Shown here one piece after another: positions 52,570-62,888 of a stretch of 64,000 nucleotides of DNA; position 1 is the stretch's first letter, and every line of letters starts with the position of its first letter. Below the pieces are notes generated by a model. It searched no databases. It had not been told where the DNA came from and was given only the letters and a program-made list of their open reading frames with translations. Location of the stretch: positions 1,488,001 to 1,552,000 of the forward strand of contig OX337240.1 of NCBI GenBank assembly GCA_946965045.2, in the 5' to 3' direction. This DNA is from Epithemia pelagica. Lineage: Eukaryota > Bacillariophyta > Bacillariophyceae > Surirellales > Surirellaceae. Made by a program: the position numbers and the translations under genes.

Positions 52570-55500
52570 TGGTGTGGCCGCCGACTTCTCTCTGTCGGTA
52601 CAGGCCACCCTTTCTTCCAAACTACCGATCCCAGGAGGGATACCTGGGCTCCATTGCCCTTTGGTTGGTTGTTGCCTGCCTTAGTGGTTTTTTTGCGTTC
52701 CTTCCGCACCCTGTGTGCCTGGATAAATCTTTCTTTTTACTTCGTCCCCCTTTTGATCTTGATCTTGTTCTTGTCCGTTGCGTCCTGCTCGCGAGAGGGA
52801 GGACTGGGTTGGCGTCACCTTTTTGCCTTCCCTAATTTGCCCGTGCAAGTCCGCCGTCGCTACAAGACCAAGACGCACATCGCCCGGCGTCGGTTTACTA
52901 CTGCCCTCATGATGTTTCACACCGTGACCAACACGACCGTTACATGGGCTGGTACCGTCGATCGTGGACGGACGCCCTATACCTTAACCCGTCTGCCTCA
53001 ACGCCGACGTCGAATTAAGCCTCAACGATCAACAAGGCCCAAGGGATCTTCTCGCCGCGAAAAGCAAACAAACGACGCTGAATACGATACCAGCGACCAT
53101 GGCGTTTATCTCCCGGGATCATGGACGATCCCAAGCCAACAAGAATCGCTAACCGGTCCTGACCGATGGAAGCTACCGAAGGGACGGCTTTCTTCCTACT
53201 TTGGCACGATGGATGAGCTAGTGGAAGCAATCGAATGTCCGTCGAAGCGAAAACCTCCTGATCCGCTAGCGCAATACTTCGCGTTGCGGCAACTCGGACC
53301 TAGTCTGTTCCAACAGAAGAAGAAGGTTATGGCCGTCAAGATGCAAAACGCTATGATTGCCGCTGCCAAGCTATCGGGAGACGACGAATATCATCAAGAG
53401 ACACTACACCATCGAATGTCAGTGTATCTCAACTCATCCAAGGAGGCAGATTTGCCCGTCGTGATCGATACCGGTGCCTCTTCGTCCTTGACCCCGAAAC
53501 TGGAAGACTTTGATGGCCCGATCAAACCTTGCGACACAACGGAATTGAACGGGTTGTCCAGTTCAACCACGGTTGTTGGAGTCGGTATGGCCAGATGGAC
53601 GATCCGAGACGTGTTTGGTGTCACCCGTACCATCCGTACCAAGGCCTATTACGTGCCAGCCGCACAAATCCGCCTCTTTAGCCCACAATCGTATTTTCAA
53701 GAACGATCGTCCGGTGAATTGTTGGTTAACCACAACCGCTGTAAATTGATCCTCCATGATGGAAGTGACCTCGAGTTTCCATTCAATGGGCAGAGCAACC
53801 TGCCATTGATGCTCACAAGCCACCAGGTTCAAATGGGGTTGTCTTTCGAGGACGTGATGGAGTTGGACGAGTCGAAGGCGTTTCTGTCCGTGGCAGATGA
53901 AGCCAACAAGAACATTACCGCAGCACAACGTGAGCTGCTTAAATGGCACTGGAAATTGGGCCATGCTAATTTTACATGGATCCAAGAGTTGTGTCGGAAT
54001 CCGCGGACGGAACGACGTCGCGTCCTGCATACGCGTGAAAACCAAACGTCGTCGTGTCCAATTGACAACTTGCATTGTACAGCATGTCGACTCGGGAAAC
54101 AGCGTCGCCGTGGTGCTAACACACAGCACACGGGAACCAAAGAAAATCGTCACATGGTCACGAAGTCAGACAACGTCAAACCCGGCGACTGTGTCAGCAC
54201 TGACCAGTATCAATCTCCTTTGACTGGTCGTCTTCCGAACACCCGTGGCAGAGAACCGAAGAAAGATCAATTCACGGGCGGTACTCTCTTCGTAGATCAT
54301 GCCTCAGGGCTTATCTACTGTGTCCACCAGGTGTCTCTCAATACCGGTGAGACTCTCCAAGCCAAACTGCAGTTCGAACAGTTCGCCCAAGAACAGGGCA
54401 TAACAATCAAATCATATCTAGCCGATAACAAGCCGTTTGGGAACAAGGACTTTGTTGCTGCGATTAAAGAGGCCGGTCAGACTATGTCGTTCTCCGGAGT
54501 TGGGGCACATCACCAGAATGGTGTTGCCGAGCGCAGTATTCGCACCGTAACGTCCTGGGCCCGTACGATGATGCTTCATGCCGTGCTGCATTGGCCGGAA
54601 CATGCCCACGATTTAAGCCTTTGGCCGTTTGCCCTACAACATGCAGTGTGGCTGTGGAACCATCTCCCCAAGCGACTTACACACATTGCCCCATTGGAAG
54701 TTTTTACTGGAACGACGTTCCCTACCTTACATCACTTGCACCGCCGTCACGTTTGGGGTTGCCCGGTCTATGTCCTAGACCCTGCCCTTCAAGATGGCAA
54801 GAAATTGCCTAAATGGGCCCCTCGTGCTCGTCGTGGTCAGTACTTGGGCGTCTCACCCTCCCATTCAAGCACCGTGGGCCTGATTCTCAACATTGCTACG
54901 GGATACGTGAGTCCCCAATATCACGTCGTCTACGACGACTTGTTCAGTAGCGTGCCTAATGCCGAGACTGGAGGAGCCCTCCAACCCGATGTGTTCCATG
55001 GGTCCTTTTGGGACCAACTCGTTGCCAGTGGCCTAGAGCGGCTGGATGATGGTGACTATGCCGATGAACCCGTTCCTCCGCCCCTACATCATGATTGGAT
55101 GACGAACGATGAGCTGGATGCCCTCCAGCGCCAACGGAACGACGCCGAAAGGGTAAATGCCTTACCCTTGCCTCCTGCTTTGCCTCCCGCACCGCCCTTG
55201 CCTCCAGAGGGAGCTCTGGCACCTTTGGTTCCAGAGGGAGACGGTGTGGACGTGGATGTGGATGTTCCTGCTGATGCTCTTTTTCCCCATCACTTTCCCT
55301 TGGACCAAGTGGACCCCAACGCGCCAGAGCACAACGAACACAACGATGCGAACGAACAAGACGATCCAAACGACAACAACGAACTGCCCCATTGGCAAAT
55401 GGATGGAGTATGGGACGGCAACGGCGACAACAACACGACGATGGACTCAGCCGACGAAGTTGTGATCTTCGATGCGGATGAGGAAGAATCCGTGAGAAGA

Positions 55501-57474
55501 GAGCAAGAAAGAGAACGGCGATCACAGCACCTACAACCGCCAGACGAGATGACTTTTGGTCGTGGGAAGCGACAGCGCAAGCCAAACCCCAAGTATGCCA
55601 GCTTCTCGCAATCACGGTGGGCATCACTCGCATGCTTCAACCGCGACTCCTATTCCAAGCAAAAGGTGAAACGTGACTTGGCCAACGATGCATTCCTGGC
55701 AGGACTCGATTGGACCTCAACCGTGAATGAGTTACGATCATCAACCTCAACCTTAATGAACCGTCTACTGGCACTCAACACGGACTACCTGACGAACACG
55801 GTGGAAGCTATGCACCCTATGATGCTAGTAACAAAAGCGGACGCAGCGGATAACCCTCGTTGGAATGAAGCCATGAGCGGCCCAGATGCCGCTGGCTTCA
55901 TGGAAGCTTGTAAAAAGGAAATTGACACCCTTTACCGACTAATGAAGGCCTGGACAGTGGTGGAACGGCAACCATGGATGAACGTGATCCCATCTACATG
56001 GGCGTTCAAACGGAAGCGATACCCCGACGGCTCAGTGAAGAAACTCAAAGCACGGTTTTGTGCACGAGGTGACTATCAAGTCGAAGGGATTGATTTCTTT
56101 GATACTTTTGCCCCTGTGGTAAATTGGACAACGGTACGCCTAATGCTTATCCTGTCCATTATATTGAACCTTGCAACGGTGCAGGTAGACTATACCGCGG
56201 CGTTCCTTCACGCCCCAATTGATCGTGATCCCAAGTGGGACTCGATGACTCGAGAAGAGCGACAGAAGAGCGGTGTCTACGTCGAGATGCCAAGAGGATT
56301 CGGCCAAGACGGACGAGTACTCAAATTGAATCGTTCTCTGTACGGACTCAAACAGGCCCCTCGGAACTTCTTCCAACACTTCAAGGGTCAGTTAGAAAGA
56401 GTTGGCTTTGTGTCTCAAGAATCCGTTGATCCCTGCCTATTTATCTCGGACAAGGTCATTGCGGTAGTGTACGTGGACGACACACTCTTCTACAGTCCGA
56501 AGCGGGAATATATCGACGAGGTGCTCGAACGATTAAAGAAAGAAGAACACGCTGAACTCGACGTTGAAGACAGCGTAGCAGGATTCTTGGGCGTTCACAT
56601 TGAACGAGACAATACCCAAGGAACTATCAAACTGACCCAACAAGGTCTGATCAAACGTATATTGGAAGCCCTACAAGTTGGTGACTTGGAACGCAGTTGT
56701 ACACCTGCATTATCAAAGCCCCTTGTAGAAGACAAAGAAGGAGATCCCCCACAAGGCCGCTACAATTACGCTAGCGTGATCGGGATGCTCCAGTACCTTC
56801 ATGCGCACAGTCGCCCTGATTTAACGTATGCCGTGAGCCAATGTGCCCGGTTCGTCCACAACCCGAAGCGTTCACACGAACGAGCAGTCGAGAAGATTGG
56901 ACAGTATCTGAAACACACCCAAGACCAAGGATTGATCTTGAAGCCGAGCCAAGAACTCGACGTCGACTGCTACGTCGATGCAGACTTTGCCGGATTATGG
57001 CCGTACGAAGAAAAGAATGACCCTACCAGTGTCAAGAGCCGTACAGGCTACGCTATATGCATTGCAAATTGCCCAGTCATATGGACGAGCAAACTCCAAA
57101 CATCCATTGCCCTGAGTACAATGGAAGCCGAATACAACGCGCTAAGCAAAGCTTTGAAGTCGGTCCTTCCCCTACGAGAACTCCTGACCCATGTCGCAAA
57201 AGGAGTGGGATTAAGTGACGACTACACCACAACATTCAAGACTACCGTATGGGAAGACAACGCTGGAGCGTTAACCCTTGCAAATATGGAACCAGGTCGA
57301 ATCACGCCCAGATCAAAATATTATGCTGTGAAAACCCATTGGTTCCGATCCCATCTAAACGAGCGCCTAACCGTTGTCAAAGTGGCAACGACGGAACAAC
57401 GCGCGGATATTTTAACCAAAGGATTGACCCAAACCACTTTCGAGCACATCCGGAAGCTCCTTTGTGGTTGGTAA
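52570..57474 (+). CDS. pol of the copia element: protease, integrase, reverse transcriptase, RNase H
   Basis: In the same frame as gag and open from the codon after its TGA to the TAA-class stop at 57474. No ATG occurs in this frame until 52909, so expression probably depends on passing the TGA. Protease: VVIDTGASSSLTP. Integrase: HWKLGHANF and CTACRLGKQ (HHCC zinc site), then CVSTDQYQ, YLADNKPFG and HQNGVAERSIRTV (D, D, E). Reverse transcriptase: WAFKRKRYPDGSVKKLKARF, FAPVVNWTTVRLML, VDYTAAFLHAP and VYVDDTLFYS (catalytic YVDD). RNase H: CYVDADFAGLW, STMEAEYNAL and WEDNAGAL; the end is ADILTKGLTQTTFEHI. Residues following the TGA include a hydrophobic stretch (INLSFYFVPLLILILFLSVA) that is unusual in pol. 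Confidence 0.95.
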   Translation, partial: WCGRRLLSVGTGHPFFQTTDPRRDTWAPLPFGWLLPALVVFLRSFRTLCAWINLSFYFVPLLILILFLSVASCSREGGLGWRHLFAFPNLPVQVRRRYKTKTHIARRRFTTALMMFHTVTNTTVTWAGTVDRGRTPYTLTRLPQRRRRIKPQRSTRPKGSSRREKQTNDAEYDTSDHGVYLPGSWTIPSQQESLTGPDRWKLPKGRLSSYFGTMDELVEAIECPSKRKPPDPLAQYFALRQLGPSLFQQKKKVMAVKMQNAMIAAAKLSGDDEYHQETLHHRMSVYLNSSKEADLPVVIDTGASSSLTPKLEDFDGPIKPCDTTELNGLSSSTTVVGVGMARWTIRDVFGVTRTIRTKAYYVPAAQIRLFSPQSYFQERSSGELLVNHNRCKLILHDGSDLEFPFNGQSNLPLMLTSHQVQMGLSFEDVMELDESKAFLSVADEANKNITAAQRELLKWHWKLGHANFTWIQELCRNPRTERRRVLHTRENQTSSCPIDNLHCTACRLGKQRRRGANTQHTGTKENRHMVTKSDNVKPGDCVSTDQYQSPLTGRLPNTRGREPKKDQFTGGTLFVDHASGLIYCVHQVSLNTGETLQAKLQFEQFAQEQGITIKSYLADNKPFGNKDFVAAIKEAGQTMSFSGVGAHHQNGVAERSIRTVTSWARTMMLHAVLHWPEHAHDLSLWPFALQHAVWLWNHLPKRLTHIAPLEVFTGTTFPTLHHLHRRHVWGCPVYVLDPALQDGKKLPKWAPRARRGQYLGVSPSHSSTVGLILNIATGYVSPQYHVVYDDLFSSVPNAETGGALQPDVFHGSFWDQLVASGLERLDDGDYADEPVPPPLHHDWMTNDELDALQRQRNDAERVNALPLPPALPPAPPLPPEGALAPLVPEGDGVDVDVDVPADALFPHHFPLDQVDPNAPEHNEHNDANEQDDPNDNNELPHWQMDGVWDGNGDNNTTMDSADEVVIFDADEEESVRREQERERRSQHLQPPDEMTFGRGKRQRKPNPKYASFSQSRWASLACFNRDSYSKQKVKRDLANDAFLAGLDWTSTVNELRSSTSTLMNRLLALNTDYLTNTVEAMHPMMLVTKADAADNPRWNEAMSGPDAAGFMEACKKEIDTLYRLMKAWTVVERQPWMNVIPSTWAFKRKRYPDGSVKKLKARFCARGDYQVEGIDFFDTFAPVVNWTTVRLMLILSIILNLATVQVDYTAAFLHAPIDRDPKWDSMTREERQKSGVYVEMPRGFGQDGRVLKLNRSLYGLKQAPRNFFQHFKGQLERVGFVSQESVDPCLFISDKVIAVVYVDDTLFYSPKREYIDEVLERLKKEEHAELDVEDSVAGFLGVHIERDNTQGTIKLTQQGLIKRILEALQVGDLERSCTPALSKPLVEDKEGDPPQGRYNYASVIGMLQYLHAHSRPDLTYAVSQCARFVHNPKRSHERAVEKIGQYLKHTQDQGLILKPSQELDVDCYVDADFAGLWPYEEKNDPTSVKSRTGYAICIANCPVIWTSKLQTSIALSTMEAEYNALSKALKSVLPLRELLTHVAKGVGLSDDYTTTFKTTVWEDNAGALTLANMEPGRITPRSKYYAVKTHWFRSHLNERLTVVKVATTEQRADILTKGLTQTTFEHIRKLLCGW

Positions 57475-57545
57475 GGCCTTCATCATCTCATTTCCATTCC
57501 ACAATCCATCTCATTACATGTTATCTCTCATCCGATTGCTCCTCT

Positions 57546-57554
57546 GAGAGGGAG
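57546..57554 (+). other. Polypurine tract of the copia element
   Basis: GAGAGGGAG lies directly before the 3' LTR, where plus-strand DNA synthesis is primed in LTR retroelements. Confidence 0.85.
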
Positions 57555-57721
57555 TGAAAGGACAGTGCGACCTAATGGAGACCCCAAAGGGACGATCCAT
57601 AGGTTCAAGGCCAGCGTCGCAATCGAATGACGTACCCTCATCCATTTCCACTTACGTATTAGGACCTACCGATCTAAACCAATTTACTAGTCATAATTTT
57701 ACAAACCAAACCCTCCTTTCA
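57555..57721 (+). repeat. 3' long terminal repeat, 167 bp
   Basis: Identical to the 5' copy except for A at 57681. Begins TGAAAGG and ends CCTTTCA. Confidence 0.96.
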
Positions 57722-57726
57722 CTAGC
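57722..57726 (+). repeat. Target-site duplication CTAGC, right copy
   Basis: Perfect match to 50618-50622, marking the insertion point of the copia element. Confidence 0.93.
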
Positions 57727-58420
57727 CATCCATAGAGTTTAGTGCCTTCTGTTTTCGTGTTGTACATCTGTTTTCTGCTTTGAGCACGTCAATGACCCTC
57801 AGTTTCACCATGAACACACCACAGAGCAGCTCTAACACGCTGTTACAGCTACAAATTGAATCATTCGCTGTTTAACTCTAGCTCTCTAGGAGCTGATAAT
57901 TGGAAAGTAGGGTGTGGCAAGAGCAAGATGGAGCCATCTACTTGAAGCAAAAACAACAAAATGTTCGGTCGTTGAGAGACGATTGAGAATGAAAGTTACC
58001 AACCAGCCAACAATCAAACAACAGAAGAATTACACGAAGGGGAAAGGGAAAGATATTCCACTTGACCACAAGCAGCTTATACCTAGTGTACTCGTACAAC
58101 ATGAGACAAAAATCATGCATGAACAAAGGGTAAGAAGAAAGAAAAGGAGACAACAAGATTAGAAATAAGCAGCAGTAGTGAGAAGTTAGAAGCGATTCAG
58201 CCCAGCATGATCCGTCCATGGTTCTTACCTTACGTTCCTCGGTTTTTGGTTTTTGTGACAGACGAGAACAAGAGGGTTGCCCAAATTTCAAATTTATGAG
58301 CATTCCGAGGAAACTGGACGCAAGCCGACCTTTATGTAACGGTGTTGGCAATTAGAGATACTTAGAGCTACCTGGAGCAGTGGCGGGCGACAATGAAAAA
58401 AGGATAGGGTTGGGGATTTG

Positions 58421-58461
58421 TCTGGCCGCCTCACCAAAATGGAGGGGATATAATGGCGAAT
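58421..58461 (+). repeat. Dispersed 41-bp repeat, copy 2
   Basis: Matches the minus strand of 50142-50182 with one mismatch. Similarity fades quickly on both sides. Confidence 0.8.
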
Positions 58462-59300
58462 CTCCAAAGTTTTTGGGTTGCGCGCGGCTCGTACCCCTAA
58501 GGTCATTCACGCGCGCGACTCACGTAGTCTTCTTACACCTGTGCAACACAAACCCCATTAGGGTTTTCAATACTAGAATTTCGTTGGGCGAACTTTAACC
58601 AAATACACAGAAATGTATATCTCTATTTCAGAAGACATATAGAGGCTTATCTGAAAGAGCATCAAAAGACGATTCGATCTATCCCTCCGACTAGAAGCAA
58701 CCTGACTAATTTGGCAGCCTGACTAAATTTGGTGGGCGGAATTCTGGGGTCACCGCGATGCCACCGTAGAAAACTTTGACAATTTATAACTTAACTTCTA
58801 CTTAACCAATTTTGGAATTTGAGGTGTCATTCAAAAGCCCAGAACGAGATCTGTCGATTGGGCACTTCAAAATGTGTTTTTGGCGCCAAATGGATGAAGG
58901 AAAGTTTAAATTGGTAGTCTAACTTAGCTACCTGCCCACACACAGTCTCGATCAGATTTGGTGCAGTCTAGCAAGAAACGACAATGACAAAGTCAGCATC
59001 CATCAAGGTAGCATGAATGCATAGTGTGTACCCAACAACTTCATTGTTGTCAACATGCTACCTTCAGCTCCAACAGTATCATTATCATCACACAGACCTG
59101 ATGATACACGCAGGAACCACTGTTGACATTCTCGCTGTGTCTTGTCCAGAAGGACTGGCATCTCGACTCCAAGGGAACCAGCAGTATGAACAAGAAGAAC
59201 TTGATCCTGTCTATTGAGAAAGCCATGAAGGACATGAAAGACAATGAATAGGGGAGAAATCCGATTAATTAGTGTTATAGTGAGAAGTTACGTGTCAATT

Positions 59301-59356
59301 CACGTGATAGCCCGTATAAAACATTTTGGTCCAAATTAGTACGGGCTATCGCGGTG
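59301..59356. repeat. Inverted repeat able to form a hairpin
   Basis: The arms gatagcccgta (59306-59316) and tacgggctatc (59340-59350) are perfect complements around a 23-nt loop, and the outer bases (cacgt/gcggtg) pair imperfectly. The loop itself holds a small palindrome, tttggtccaaa. It might be a small mobile-element remnant or a structured RNA. Confidence 0.75.
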
Positions 59357-60785
59357 CCAAATTGTCAGTTAGACCAGATATTTGCCAGAATCCAGAAATC
59401 CAGAAAATCCTGAATAACTCGACCGGGTGTTGATCTTTTTCAAAACAAAGATTATCAGCAGATAGAGCTCGTCGAGCTCTGTCGATTCCGCTGCTTCTCT
59501 AAAATTGAAAAAAGGCAACATGGTCGTGACTCAGAATTTCTGGCGTGACTCGTGCGCCAAACCGTCAGGTTGCTTCTAGGTGTCCGCTTCTTAGCCGTCC
59601 GGCCGCTCTCCGCGACCAATCATTTTTATTTTCGTTTTTTTTCGTTCATGAAGAAAATTTCTGGTCAAAATGAAAATGATCACGCCGGCCTTCTGGATCA
59701 TCCTTTCGAATTCTTGTGAGAAGCCGTGCGCGCTTTGACCGTTGGTCTTCCCTTTTCCCTTTCATTCCAAAACTCCTCACAAATTTTGTCACTTCGTCTT
59801 TTCTCTTTTAGGTGTTTGTCATGGACATGCACCATGAACATGCATTCTGCATCATTTGCGTATCCCTGACATTCGACATGCAAAGACCATAGATAGTGTT
59901 TGGCTGTGCCCCCTTCCCTCCTTTTTCTAGTGTTCTTTGTTCTCGTGTAGTTCTCGGTTTAAAAGCACACCTTCATCCACATCCGCACACCTTGTTTGTC
60001 TATGCCGTAGGCTTGTCTCTTTGCAAGCAAATGAGCTTGACCTACTACCACCTCTTTTAGAATGAATCTCTTCCTGCTTGTGTCATGGAGTATGCAGAGT
60101 CCCACATGCTGCTGAGAAACACATGAGATACTCCTGGCAAAAAAAACGACCAAGAGGCGCAAGTCGACAACACAAGACACTAAAGACTCAAACTGAGCAA
60201 CAGGTGAGAAAGGAATGGTTCCACTAATCCTATCTTACTGAGGTTGAAAATTCTACTCCTACGAATGACATGTTAGAAGAATCCTACATTTGATTTTAGC
60301 TGCCGCCCATTGAATGGACCAAAAATGGATGTTGAACGGCACAAACACTTGAAAGTGTGGCAAAGAAGTGAGAACGTAACCCAAACCATGGTCCATTACA
60401 CTGCAGGGATAAGGCCGTCCGGAACTTACCATGCGGACAAAGATGACATGCTCAGAGCTCAGTAACGAAGCATGAGGCCGTTTTGGGGTTTGGTTTGGTC
60501 TCATTTTGTTGCGGCATTGATTTTATGACTCTCCTGAACGAACAGGAATATTTTGAGTCTTGTTGAGCAGAACGCCAGCCATCTTCCAACTGCCAAATCA
60601 CGCCAGCCTTTCCAGCCGGATGTGATCATTATTTTTTTCTGGCGGGGAAGGAGTTTTTGGTGAGCAGGACAGACCATGAAAGAGTTGACAGGCAGACCAC
60701 TAAAAGGCGGACACCTACCTAGTCGGTGCAATCTCCGATCCGACCCTTACATTTTAATCCTTCCATTTGAGCCGAACAGTCTTAC

Positions 60786-61818
60786 ATGTCACATCCGTAC
60801 CCGGAAAAGTTTCCTTGTCGAACGACGATCGTCCAAATGGAGAGAGTATCCGTACTGTCTAACGATGTGGTGGTGGATGCGAAAGGTATGTTCTCCCTAC
60901 TGCACGGACTTGTTCACTTGGTAGTTGGCAAGAATGCCCCTGCATGTTGGGTGAGGGTTCGTCGTTCATTAGTAAAGAACAGAATGGCACCGTCGCATTA
61001 TTGTTCTCATTTCTATTTGAATTTTCGCTTTTCCCCCATGTTGAGAATAGTTCGAGACTGTCGATGAGATACCAACAGAGCATTTTGAACAAAAGCAAAT
61101 CATATATGGGCGAGTAGAAGAAGTTCTAGAAGGAGATACTCTTCGTATTCGACATGTTCCAGGTTTCAATTTGGGGCGTCAAGCTCCCGTTTCCCCAATA
61201 GAACCGGACAACCTGGAGCTGGAAACCTTACTGGTGAGACTATATGGAATTGACGTGCCACGAGAGCAAGTTACGATAAGAGAAAAGGCTCGTCGGTTGG
61301 CACAAAAGACAGTCTTGGAACAAATGGTGCAAATTACCTTGTTGCAGCTCAAAAAGAAACCAGACCAAATGGTTCCGTCCAGAGATGAGGATGATGAGGC
61401 ACCCACCGAAGGGACTGCATCTCAAGATGTCCTTGCTTCAAATAAGCTGAGTGTGGCAGTTGGAGTGGTTGAGTTGGTGGCAGAAAAGCGTTTGGGTGGA
61501 CGACGTAAAAACGAGGAAATCGGGCGACTGTTGCGATATGACTTGACAATGGTCCTGGCCCGTGAAGGTTTGGCGCAAATCAGAACAGGATCCATGCGTG
61601 AGTTTTACAATCGACGAGGCGCATTGGATCACGCAATGAATCTCGCCAAACGTGAAAACAAGGGAGTGTGGGCAGCAGCAACAAAGAAATGGTCTGAACG
61701 AAAACTCCACATTGTCGACGGGCAGGGACACCAACATTTGTCCATGAATTCCATTGAACATACCAACCCATCAGCCACCTATTTCAGCGCCAGGAATAAC
61801 CAGCAGATGAAACTGTAG
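60786..61818 (+). CDS. Staphylococcal-nuclease-like (SNase/TNase) domain protein, one intron
   Basis: Proposed exon 1 is 60786-60885 (ATG at 60786, another at 60837), intron 60886-61078 (GTATGT...AACAG, 193 nt) and exon 2 61079-61818, giving 279 residues. Exon 2 carries the domain: YGRVEEVLEGDTLRIRHV (first strands with G-D-T), LLVRLYGIDVPREQ (Arg and Asp of the active site), REKARRLAQKTVLEQM, and RYDLTMVLAREGLAQI with NLAKRENKGVWA at the C-terminal helix. SNase-like enzymes cut DNA or RNA with Ca2+. The insert between strands (DEDDEAPTEGTASQD) is acidic. An alternative acceptor at 61050 would add FETVDEIPTE but needs a different exon 1 frame, so the N-terminus is uncertain. No signal peptide is visible. 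Confidence 0.7.
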
Positions 61819-62087
61819 CAAGTAAAGGAAGGCTCCGAAGTGCGCTCAAGTCGTATCTCTGTTGTATCGTTTGGATCACCCTCTACAGGCTAAAATTCGA
61901 CGAGGAGGACAGTTTTTGGTGTAAATCTGATGAACAGCATTCACTCCACGATGTAAAGAAAACATGAAAGCAAAATTATTTAGGAAACGTTTAATCCGCA
62001 AAAATAAGTCAATAATGTGATGAACGGATAAAGGAGGCCTTTCTTGATAAAGGGGGAGTGCTGCACGATAGTTGTGTTCGGTAGCTT
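61819..62087. other. Convergent spacer
   Basis: Between the SNase-like gene (plus) and the TPR-like gene (minus). No gene seen. Confidence 0.35.
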
Positions 62088-62888
62088 TCAAGCCGCAGGA
62101 GGCGGTAGTCCAGCCAGCATACTCTCATTGTAGTTGACATTGTTGCTGAATACCGAAAGATCCTCATGAGAGTTTGTGAGTCGCTCCATGCGTTGGTGTT
62201 CCTCCAATAGGACCTTCATTTGACCCAGCCGAAAGAGTGTTTCCTCAGTTTCCCACAGCAGACAGTAGACATGACCCGTGTTGTTCAAAAGTGCAAGCTC
62301 GAGCAATCGACTTGGATGCTGGCACTCCTGCACTAAATCCTGGAGGTAGTTGTTCGCCATTTCATAGGCAAAGAGACACTTCTCGAGTTCATGACTCCAT
62401 ATCATTGGGTCTCTTGAGGCCAGACCAGACAAACGAAAGCACAAAGCAAGATTGTAGTAAAGGACACAGAGTATCAGGCTGATATCTGTGTCAGAAAGAA
62501 GATAGGAGTGACCAGTAGGCACAATTGAAAATGCCTTATCGAACATTGCGAAAGACGAATCTTGTTTGGATCCAACCACAAAAGTTGTTGTCGGAGGAAC
62601 AACAGCGACACTTTCCACTCTGACGGAGTCCTGGATATGAGTTGGCTTGTCTTGGTCATCTTCTCTTATCCCCTCGAGGTACACAATGCATTGGTCTAAA
62701 AGATCCTCGGCTGTATCGAAAACCTTGAATCGCATAAGACGAAGTGCTTTCATGTTCATGGCCGCAAAGAACGAAGGTGAGGTCCACATTCTTGAGTCTA
62801 TCAATGGGCAATCAATCCTCATTCCTGTCTTTTGAACCATTTTGGAGAGAGCAGGAGCTTGGATGCACCTCAAGAATGGATACATCAT
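62088..62888 (-). CDS. TPR-like helical protein of an unnamed, probably diatom-expanded family
   Basis: 266 residues from the ATG at 62888 (a second ATG follows at 62885). Helical throughout, with TPR-like motifs: ILCVLYYNLALCFRLSGLAS, KCLFAYEMANNYLQDL and LELALLNNTGHVYCLLWETE. The C-terminal pattern NNxGHVY...ET...F..NVN...LAGLPPPAA is one I associate with a diatom protein family without assigned function. The N-terminal part (MNMKALRLMRFKVFDTAEDL) fits the first helical pair. No catalytic motif, signal peptide or membrane segment. Protein-protein interaction is an inference from TPR-like structure. Confidence 0.75.
   Translation of the reverse strand: MMYPFLRCIQAPALSKMVQKTGMRIDCPLIDSRMWTSPSFFAAMNMKALRLMRFKVFDTAEDLLDQCIVYLEGIREDDQDKPTHIQDSVRVESVAVVPPTTTFVVGSKQDSSFAMFDKAFSIVPTGHSYLLSDTDISLILCVLYYNLALCFRLSGLASRDPMIWSHELEKCLFAYEMANNYLQDLVQECQHPSRLLELALLNNTGHVYCLLWETEETLFRLGQMKVLLEEHQRMERLTNSHEDLSVFSNNVNYNESMLAGLPPPAA

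Larger units (their letters stand above)
50623..57721 (+). mobile_element. Complete Ty1/copia-type LTR retrotransposon, 7,099 bp
   Basis: Bounded by two 167-bp LTRs that differ at one position (G at 50749, A at 57681), with 5-bp duplications CTAGC on both sides. Internal parts in order: primer binding site at 50790, gag, an in-frame TGA, pol (protease, integrase, reverse transcriptase, RNase H), purine tract at 57546-57554, and the 3' LTR. The integrase-before-RT order defines copia. Near-identical LTRs and intact frames indicate a very recent insertion. Confidence 0.97.
57727..60785. other. Gene-poor region with dispersed and inverted repeats
   Basis: Three kb without a convincing gene. It holds copy 2 of the 41-bp dispersed repeat (58421-58461) and a strong inverted repeat (59301-59356). 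Short frames such as 57938-58351 (minus) have hydrophobic, Cys-rich translations with no family character. The base composition is AT-richer than the genes. Confidence 0.5.

Noticed and set aside
57938-58351. 137-residue minus-strand frame near the retrotransposon
   Set aside because: Translation is rich in Cys, Phe and Leu with no motif; it probably reflects AT-rich non-coding DNA.
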